From the NCBI GenBank assembly GCA_017530465.1, contig JAFXMJ010000047.1:1-10892 (forward strand): a stretch of DNA of 10,892 nucleotides. Direction: 5' to 3'. This DNA comes from Bacteroidales bacterium (GTDB lineage Bacteria > Bacteroidota > Bacteroidia > Bacteroidales > UBA3824). The translations under genes were made by a program, and so were the position numbers. Positions 6,821-10,892 of this stretch are shown here, in pieces. Position 1 is the first letter of the stretch. Each line of letters begins with the position of its first letter. Below the pieces are notes generated by a model. It ran no database searches. It was not told the DNA's origin and worked only from the letters and a program-made list of their open reading frames with translations.

Positions 6821-7462
6821 TTAGAACTTGAAGGTCAAAGCGACACCAATGACACCTGTTGTACATTTATTGTCGCTGTCGCCCTTTGGTACGAGGTTAG
6901 AAAGACCGAGGTCATACGTTACCCTGAACCCAAGATTGCTTGAAAGGTCGAAACCTGCGCCGAAAAGCAAACCTACATTCATACGCTTGATGTCGTCTTC
7001 TTCGCCGTTGCCGAATTTTGCTGACTCAGACTCCTTTTCTCCGTTATACTCAACGGTTTCCTTTGCGGAAAGACCCAATCCAAAGGTCGGACCAGCGAGG
7101 AAGTACAGAGTATTGTCGCCCATAGCAAGATTGGCTCTCAGGTTGACTGGGATTGTCAGGTACTGGATGGCGTACTTGTCCTTGAGTTCTTCACCTTGTT
7201 CTTTGTATGTGAACTTGTAGCCCTTCTGCTCATACTGCAGACCTGCTTCAAGAGCGAGAAGTTCGCTGAAGTTCATATCGGCAAAAACGCCAACGTTGAG
7301 TCCTGGGAGCATCTTGATGTCGTCCGCTTTTTCGCCACCCGATTTTATAGTTGCCGAAGAAAGATTAAGTCCGACCTTTGCGCCGAAACTTAATTCCTGC
7401 GAGAAAGCAGGCGTTGCCAAAGCCATAACTGCCGCAATGACAAGTAGTTTGATTGCTTTCAT
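6821..7462 (-). CDS. Outer-membrane beta-barrel protein (porin-family, PF13568-like)
   Basis: The 213-residue protein has a clear signal peptide (MKAIKLLVIAAVMALATPAFS, cleavage around residues 21-22). The mature part begins ELSFGAKVGLNLSS, typical of the small OMP_b-brl_2 barrels of Bacteroidota. Alternating beta strands follow (LLALEAGLQYEQKGYKF, YLTIPVNLRANLA, NLGFRVTYDLGLSNLV), and the chain ends in ALTFKF, with the terminal Phe recognised by the BAM machinery. Charged stretches such as the DDIK and KESES segments are likely loops. Length fits an eight-stranded barrel. Ligand or transport role is not evident. It has a near-perfect promoter at 7564-7595, an unusually long leader of about 95 nt, and its own terminator. 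Confidence 0.9.
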   Translation of the reverse strand: MKAIKLLVIAAVMALATPAFSQELSFGAKVGLNLSSATIKSGGEKADDIKMLPGLNVGVFADMNFSELLALEAGLQYEQKGYKFTYKEQGEELKDKYAIQYLTIPVNLRANLAMGDNTLYFLAGPTFGLGLSAKETVEYNGEKESESAKFGNGEEDDIKRMNVGLLFGAGFDLSSNLGFRVTYDLGLSNLVPKGDSDNKCTTGVIGVALTFKF

Positions 7463-7530
7463 AATTGATTGTAATTAAATTAGTTAATTAATAATGTTAC
7501 TTCGTGTTTGCCATTTGTTTTTGCCAAATC

Positions 7531-7557
7531 TTAACAGTTGTTGACCACAAATGTTAA
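7531..7557 (-). other. Hairpin at the predicted 5' end of the beta-barrel mRNA
   Basis: In the minus direction: TTAACA, one mismatch, TTGT, loop GGTCA, ACAA, one mismatch, TGTTAA, giving 10 base pairs in 27 nt. The predicted transcription start (about 7557) coincides with the outer edge of the stem. A 5'-terminal stem could stabilise the message, as known for E. coli ompA. Confidence 0.5.
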
Positions 7558-7563
7558 ACTTTG

Positions 7564-7595
7564 CAAAAGTACATTCTATACTATTTACAATCAAA
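7564..7595 (-). promoter_or_regulatory. Promoter of the beta-barrel gene
   Basis: On the minus strand: TTTG (7595-7592), 20 bases, TACTTTTG (7571-7564). Both elements match consensus exactly. The -33 element overlaps the stop codon of the HTH gene (7591-7593), so this promoter begins where the upstream gene ends. Confidence 0.75.
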
Positions 7596-7842
7596 CATTT
7601 TCAGGCGGATTTTCCGTATAGTTTTGTGCTGATTTTCCGTACATTTGGTTGGAATAGTCTATAAAAAAGTCGTGGGAGAGGACTTTGCTGATTGTTTTTA
7701 GGAGTTCGGTGTTGATGTCGTGACTTCTGAAAATGTCATAAACGGCAGAGTGCGAGCGGTTTATCTGAGACTCAAACCATTTGACGGAGCGTCCTTGGCT
7801 GCGAAGTTCTTCTTTGATGAGTTGTCCGATGTGTATGTCCAT
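7591..7842 (-). CDS. Small helix-turn-helix DNA-binding protein
   Basis: The 83-residue protein begins MDIHIGQLIKEELRSQGRSV. A helix-turn-helix is plausible at about residues 18-40 (SVKWFESQINRSHSAVYDIF), followed by ELLKTISKVLSHDFF, a pattern of short XRE-like proteins common in Bacteroidota. The C-terminal 20 residues are polar and probably disordered. No partner toxin gene is adjacent, so a toxin-antitoxin role has no support here. It lies 59 bases downstream of the T tract of the ncRNA terminator, with no convincing promoter of its own; read-through from the ncRNA promoter is possible. Its target is unknown. Confidence 0.75.
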   Translation of the reverse strand: MDIHIGQLIKEELRSQGRSVKWFESQINRSHSAVYDIFRSHDINTELLKTISKVLSHDFFIDYSNQMYGKSAQNYTENPPENV

Positions 7843-7900
7843 TTTGGGTTGATATTAGTTTTTTGCCCGAACTTAAAGTCCCAATTTTCGGACATCGCAC

Positions 7901-7936
7901 AAAAAAAGCGTGGAACTCATACTCCGCCCGTTCCAC
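7901..7936 (-). terminator. Intrinsic terminator of the ncRNA
   Basis: On the minus strand a perfect 7-bp stem GTGGAAC/GTTCCAC with a 13-base loop is followed by GC and seven T residues (7907-7901). There is no T tract on the plus side, which fixes the direction. It stands between the rod-shaped RNA and the HTH gene. Confidence 0.8.
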
Positions 7937-8154
7937 TTCTTGAGGTCTTCGCATTACCCGTAACGTCGAAACGGACAGCGAATACCCACGCAGTATATAT
8001 TGGCACGCAAAAATTACTTTTCACGTACCGATATATTACACGAATGGGCATTTATCGCTGCCATATCTCTGACGTTACATCTGAAAGTTGCGAAGTTTCA
8101 AGAAGTCAAAAACATAGCGTAATAAACGCCTTGTATATAATAATTGCCTCTCCT

Positions 8155-8170
8155 CACCGCACTCGGTGCG
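8155..8170. other. Short hairpin in the 5' part of the ncRNA
   Basis: CACCG/CGGTG with loop CACT (8155-8168) or, as an alternative, CGCAC/GTGCG with loop TCG (8158-8170). The two are mutually exclusive. A further small stem (ACGC/GCGT) lies at about 8116-8128. Confidence 0.4.
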
Positions 8171-8181
8171 AAAGGTCTGCG

Positions 8182-8189
8182 CAAAGATA
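8182..8189 (-). promoter_or_regulatory. -7 box of the ncRNA
   Basis: TATCTTTG on the minus strand matches TAnnTTTG. Nineteen bases upstream stands TTAG, a three-of-four match to the -33 TTTG. The predicted start is near 8176, on the same strand as the terminator at 7901-7936. Confidence 0.6.
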
Positions 8190-8218
8190 GTTTTTTTTAT
8201 TGAAAACACTAACATTTA

Positions 8219-8250
8219 TTTGCATAAATCGAAAAAAAATATTTTCTTTG
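8219..8250 (+). promoter_or_regulatory. Promoter of the PDDEXK_2 gene
   Basis: TTTG at 8219-8222, 20 bases, TTTCTTTG at 8243-8250. The -7 box deviates from TAnnTTTG at one base, exactly as in the ATPase-nuclease promoter. The leader to the ATG at 8270 would be only about 13 nt. Confidence 0.65.
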
Positions 8251-8269
8251 TGGCAAAACATTTTCAACA

Positions 8270-9202
8270 ATGGACAAAAAGGACATATTTTATATAAGCC
8301 CTATAACTGATTTCGGGTTCAAGAAGTGTTTCAGAGATGAGGTGGTGATGAAAGGCTTCCTCGTCGCGTTGTTTGAGTCCGTAGGCATCGAACTCAAAAT
8401 AGAGAACATTACGTACTTGAACAACGAATCAGACGGAGACAAGCAAGACCGACACAGAATAATTTACGACATTAAGTGCAAACTTGACTCCGGCGATGAG
8501 TTTATCGTAGAGATGCAAAACGAGCGGCAGTCATTCATAGACAGACGAATGATGTACTATATGGCACGTGGCATATCGCAGCAAGGTGTTGTGGAAGGGC
8601 GCAAGGGAAAGAAGAAAAAAGAAATAGAGAAAAGAGGCTGGGACTATAATATCAACAAGGTCATCGGCGTGTTTCTTCTCAATTTCACAATCCCTGGAGA
8701 AGAGAAATACAAAGTTTCAAGGCACTGCATCGTTAATATGAAAAGCAAGGAAGTAAGCAACGACCTCCTTGAATTTTGGAAGATTCAGTTGCCGTATTAC
8801 AGGAAAGGCAAGTTCAAAGAAAAAAACTGCAAGACGAGCCTTGACTATTGGTTGTTCAATTTAGCAAATATGGACAAAATGAAAACGACAATGCCATTTA
8901 CAGAAAAGAGTGCGGGTTTGTTTAGGCTTAACGAACTCGCCCAATACCATTCCCTTTCATACGCCGACCAAGAGCGGTACTTGAAAGAGTATGACGATTA
9001 CGTTGTTTATAATGACGTGATGAATTTGAAAGAACGCGAAGGCGAGGCACGTGGCGAGGCACGTGGTGAGGCGCGAGGAGAAGCTCGTGGCGAGCAAAAA
9101 GCCAAATGTCAAATCGCTTACAAACTGAAAATGAAAGGCAATTCCATCGATATGATTGCGGAGGTTACAGGGCTATCGCCCGAAGAAATTGAAAAGTTGT
9201 AA
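8270..9202 (+). CDS. PD-(D/E)XK nuclease family transposase-like protein (PDDEXK_2, Rpn-like)
   Basis: The 310-residue protein opens with ISPITDFGFKKCF (9-21), the hallmark N-terminus of the PDDEXK_2/TIGR01784 group. The nuclease core is D67 in IIYDIKCKL with E81 and Q83 in FIVEMQNE, then FIDRRMMYYMARGISQQ (89-105). ExQ in place of ExK is usual in this group. Residues 258-273 are four GEAR repeats, followed by a basic stretch and a final small helical unit (DMIAEVTGLSPEEIEKL, 294-310). Relatives include E. coli Rpn proteins, DNA nucleases that raise recombination; many copies per genome are common. True transposition is not established despite the database name. It is monocistronic with its own promoter and converges on carB. 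Confidence 0.88.
   Translation: MDKKDIFYISPITDFGFKKCFRDEVVMKGFLVALFESVGIELKIENITYLNNESDGDKQDRHRIIYDIKCKLDSGDEFIVEMQNERQSFIDRRMMYYMARGISQQGVVEGRKGKKKKEIEKRGWDYNINKVIGVFLLNFTIPGEEKYKVSRHCIVNMKSKEVSNDLLEFWKIQLPYYRKGKFKEKNCKTSLDYWLFNLANMDKMKTTMPFTEKSAGLFRLNELAQYHSLSYADQERYLKEYDDYVVYNDVMNLKEREGEARGEARGEARGEARGEQKAKCQIAYKLKMKGNSIDMIAEVTGLSPEEIEKL
9041..9088 (+). repeat. 12-bp in-frame tandem repeat (GEAR x4)
   Basis: Four units of 12 bp encode Gly-Glu-Ala-Arg. The first two are identical (GGCGAGGCACGT); the third and fourth differ at synonymous sites only; a fifth partial unit follows (GGCGAGCAA). Copy-number change would alter linker length without breaking the frame. Confidence 0.85.
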
Positions 9203-9227
9203 CCCTTGGCTGAGACGTTAATTGTCT

Positions 9228-9289
9228 AAAAAATAATACGCCGTTATTTGCGTGGGATGTTTGTCCTTGTCCGCAAATAACGGCGTATT
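9228..9289 (-). terminator. Strong hairpin terminator of carB
   Basis: A perfect 18-bp inverted repeat (9235-9252 with 9272-9289; arm AATACGCCGTTATTTGCG) closes a 19-base loop. In the minus direction it is followed by ATTTTTTAG. On the plus side no T tract follows, but the stem may also slow read-through from the converging PDDEXK_2 gene. Confidence 0.85.
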
Positions 9290-9294
9290 GTGTA

Positions 9295-10892
9295 TTAATA
9301 CTCATTCCACGCCTTGATATTCAAATCGTCAACGCCATAACGCAGGAATGCGCGGATGAAGGCGGCGGCGAGGCGGGCGTTTGTGAGGAGCGGGATGTTG
9401 AAGTCGATGGCCATACGGCGGATTACGTAATCCTTGTCCAACTCCGTCTTGGAGAGGTTTTTGGGCACGTTGATTACGAGGTCAAACTTGTGCTCCTTGA
9501 TCATTTCGGCGATGTTGGGCTTGCGGTCGTCGTCGGGCCAATGCACCACAGTGGTCTCCACGCCGTTTTCGTGGAAGAAATTGGACGTGCCGCGTGTGCA
9601 ATAGATGTTGTAACCCTTCTCCTTCAACTCCTTGACTGGATTGAGGAGCGTCATCTTGCTCTTCAACGGACCCGACGAAATCAGGATGTTTTTTTCTGGG
9701 ATTTTGTAGCCGACGGAGAGCATCGATTTGAGGATTGCCTCATAATAATTCTCTCCCAAACAACCAACTTCGCCCGTGGAAGCCATCTCGACGCCAAGGG
9801 TCGGGTCGGCCTTTGCAAGACGTGCAAACGAGAATTGCGGAGCCTTGACGCCAACATATTCGAGGTCGAAGAGAGTTTTGGCGGGAGGCGTTACTTTGAG
9901 ACCCAACATAATGTCGGTGGCGTATTCTATGAAGTTGCATTTCAACACCTTAGATACAAACGGGAACGAGCGCGATGCACGGAGATTGAGTTCGATGACC
10001 TTCACGTCGTTGTCCTTGGCGAGGAATTGCATATTGAACGGTCCGGAGATGTTCAACGCCTTTGCCAACTTCTTGGCAATCTGTTTGATACGGCGTACAG
10101 TCTCCACATACAACTTTTGCGGCGGGAATAGCATCGTGGCGTCGCCCGAGTGAACGCCTGCAAACTCCTGATGCTCGCTGATGGCGTACAATACCAATTC
10201 GCCGTTCTGCGCAACTGCGTCAAAATCAACCTCTTTGGTATTTTCCAAGAATTGAGTAACCACCACGGGATATTGCTTGGAAACCATAGCGGCGAGTTCG
10301 AGGAAATGTCCAAGTTCGGTCTTGTTGCTGACAACGCTCATCGCCGCGCCCGAAAGCACGTATGAAGGACGTATCAGGAGCGGGAAGCCAACCTCGTCGG
10401 CAAATTTCATAATGTCGTCAACGTGAGTGAGTTCCTTCCATTTGGGTTGGTCGATTTTCAGACTGTCGCAGAGTTCGGAAAATTTGTTGCGGTCTTCCGC
10501 CTTGTCGATGTCGAGCGGCGATGTGCCGAGGACGGGGACATTGGCTTCGTAAAGACGCATCGCGAGGTTGTTGGGAATCTGCCCGCCGGTGCTAACTACC
10601 ACGCCGCGAGGCTGTTCGAGGTCGTAGATGTCGAGGACGCGCTCGTATGAAAGTTCGTCAAAATAAAGACGGTCGCAAGTGTCGTAGTCGGTGGAGACGG
10701 TTTCAGGGTTATAATTAATCATAATCGCCCTAAAACCGCGTTTGCGGATTGTGTTGATGGCGTTGACACCGCACCAATCGAACTCCACTGAACTGCCGAT
10801 GCGGTACGCGCCAGAGCCGAGTACGATTACCGACTGTTTGTCGTCATAAAAATCGATGTCGTGCTCCGTGCCGTGGTAGGTGATGTAGAGAT
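9295..10892 (-). CDS. carB: Carbamoyl-phosphate synthase large subunit, C-terminal half (N-terminus beyond window edge)
   Basis: The frame is open from the window edge to a TAA at 9295-9297; 531 residues are visible of about 1075 usual for CarB. The enzyme makes carbamoyl phosphate from ammonia released by CarA, bicarbonate and two ATP, feeding pyrimidines and arginine. Visible parts in order: the start of the second synthetase unit, VLGSGAYRIGSSVEFDWC, a wording closer to animal CAD than to E. coli CarB; the second ATP-grasp domain with FPLLIRPSYVLSGAAMSVV, the AISEHQEFAGVHSGD stretch and VIELNLRASRSFPFVSKV, the metal/ATP-binding segment; and a C-terminal MGS-like allosteric domain from ILISSGPLKSK to LLTNARLAAAFIRAFLRY. 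No frameshift is seen. Neither carA nor the start lies in the window. Confidence 0.95.
   Translation of the reverse strand, partial: LYITYHGTEHDIDFYDDKQSVIVLGSGAYRIGSSVEFDWCGVNAINTIRKRGFRAIMINYNPETVSTDYDTCDRLYFDELSYERVLDIYDLEQPRGVVVSTGGQIPNNLAMRLYEANVPVLGTSPLDIDKAEDRNKFSELCDSLKIDQPKWKELTHVDDIMKFADEVGFPLLIRPSYVLSGAAMSVVSNKTELGHFLELAAMVSKQYPVVVTQFLENTKEVDFDAVAQNGELVLYAISEHQEFAGVHSGDATMLFPPQKLYVETVRRIKQIAKKLAKALNISGPFNMQFLAKDNDVKVIELNLRASRSFPFVSKVLKCNFIEYATDIMLGLKVTPPAKTLFDLEYVGVKAPQFSFARLAKADPTLGVEMASTGEVGCLGENYYEAILKSMLSVGYKIPEKNILISSGPLKSKMTLLNPVKELKEKGYNIYCTRGTSNFFHENGVETTVVHWPDDDRKPNIAEMIKEHKFDLVINVPKNLSKTELDKDYVIRRMAIDFNIPLLTNARLAAAFIRAFLRYGVDDLNIKAWNEY

Larger units (their letters stand above)
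7901..8176 (-). ncRNA. Rod-shaped non-coding RNA, 6S RNA-like candidate
   Basis: This stretch has no credible ORF but folds into one long hairpin. Paired blocks, outside to inside: 7937-7943/8098-8104 (7 bp), 7947-7953/8089-8095 (7), 7960-7967/8071-8078 (8), 7976-7981/8055-8060 (6), 7985-7988/8045-8048 (4), 7993-8003/8028-8039 (11, one bulge), 8005-8007/8024-8026 (3), then A/T pairs to an apical loop near 8013-8017. An 8x8 internal loop (7968-7975 and 8061-8070 region) resembles the central bubble of 6S RNA, which binds RNA polymerase. The promoter box at 8182-8189 and the terminator at 7901-7936 agree on the minus strand. The rod is about 170 nt (about 200 with the terminator); about 70 nt of 5' leader would be extra or processed. 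6S identity (Bacteroidales-1 type) is an inference from shape; I cannot compare with a covariance model. Confidence 0.65.

Noticed and set aside
7901..8176. RNase P RNA, tmRNA, SRP RNA or a metabolite riboswitch
   Set aside because: The conserved sequence blocks of those RNAs were not seen, and the continuous rod fold does not match them; there is also a terminator before the next gene.
7720..8190. 156-codon plus-strand ORF across the HTH gene and the ncRNA
   Set aside because: It spans a real gene and a region whose base pairing, promoter and terminator all point to a minus-strand RNA. The translation shows no domain.
8270..9202. Calling the PDDEXK_2 gene an insertion sequence
   Set aside because: No terminal inverted repeats or target duplications flank it, and it has its own nearby promoter. 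The transposase label of the family is a database habit.
9490..10131. 213-codon plus-strand ORF opposite carB
   Set aside because: Antisense shadow of a strongly conserved carB segment; no recognisable product or promoter.

Overview
The window looks like chromosomal DNA of a Bacteroidota bacterium, probably Bacteroidales. Three things point there: upstream regions carry the Bacteroidota promoter pattern (TTTG, 19-20 bases, TAnnTTTG) instead of sigma70 boxes; start codons have A-rich leaders with no clear Shine-Dalgarno; and the families are typical of the phylum (DUF2723 membrane glycosyltransferase, small PF13568-type beta-barrel, DUF4143 ATPase, PDDEXK_2 protein with GEAR repeats). The species cannot be named from sequence alone.

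Layout, left to right. 1-1988 (minus): N-terminal two thirds of a DUF2723/GT117-like polytopic glycosyltransferase, cut by the window edge. 1989-2219: non-coding, with a promoter, two hairpins and a 20-bp direct repeat. 2220-3981 (minus): an OLD/AAA_21-like ABC ATPase whose 3' end overlaps by 11 bases a 182-aa protein with an E..D..ExK nuclease motif. This is a compact two-gene unit with its own promoter and the best candidate for an undescribed, defence-like system. 4070-5165 (minus): a secreted protein made of six ~11-residue repeats followed by a secreted SGNH hydrolase, probably one operon. 5277-6727 (plus): a DUF4143 ATPase behind a very good promoter and a leader built from three 33-nt tandem repeats. 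6756-7595 (minus): a secreted beta-barrel gene with terminator, promoter and a hairpin at the predicted mRNA 5' end. 7591-7842 (minus): a small HTH protein. 7901-8189 (minus): an apparent non-coding RNA gene, unmarked by any ORF, with a promoter, an intrinsic terminator and about 50 base pairs arranged as one ~170-200 nt rod. It resembles 6S RNA in architecture. 8219-9202 (plus): a PDDEXK_2 (Rpn-like) nuclease-family protein with a 12-bp in-frame repeat. 9235-9289: a perfect 18-bp stem terminator. 9295-10892 (minus): the C-terminal half of carbamoyl-phosphate synthase large subunit (carB), cut by the window edge.

Housekeeping or envelope functions (carB, glycosyltransferase, barrel, HTH, probable 6S-like RNA) are thus mixed with accessory ATPase and nuclease genes. 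Three unrelated proteins carry PD-(D/E)XK-type motifs within about 7 kb. Functions of the ATPase-nuclease pair, the 11-residue-repeat protein and the RNA are inferences; the motifs, overlaps, promoters and base pairings are read directly from the sequence.
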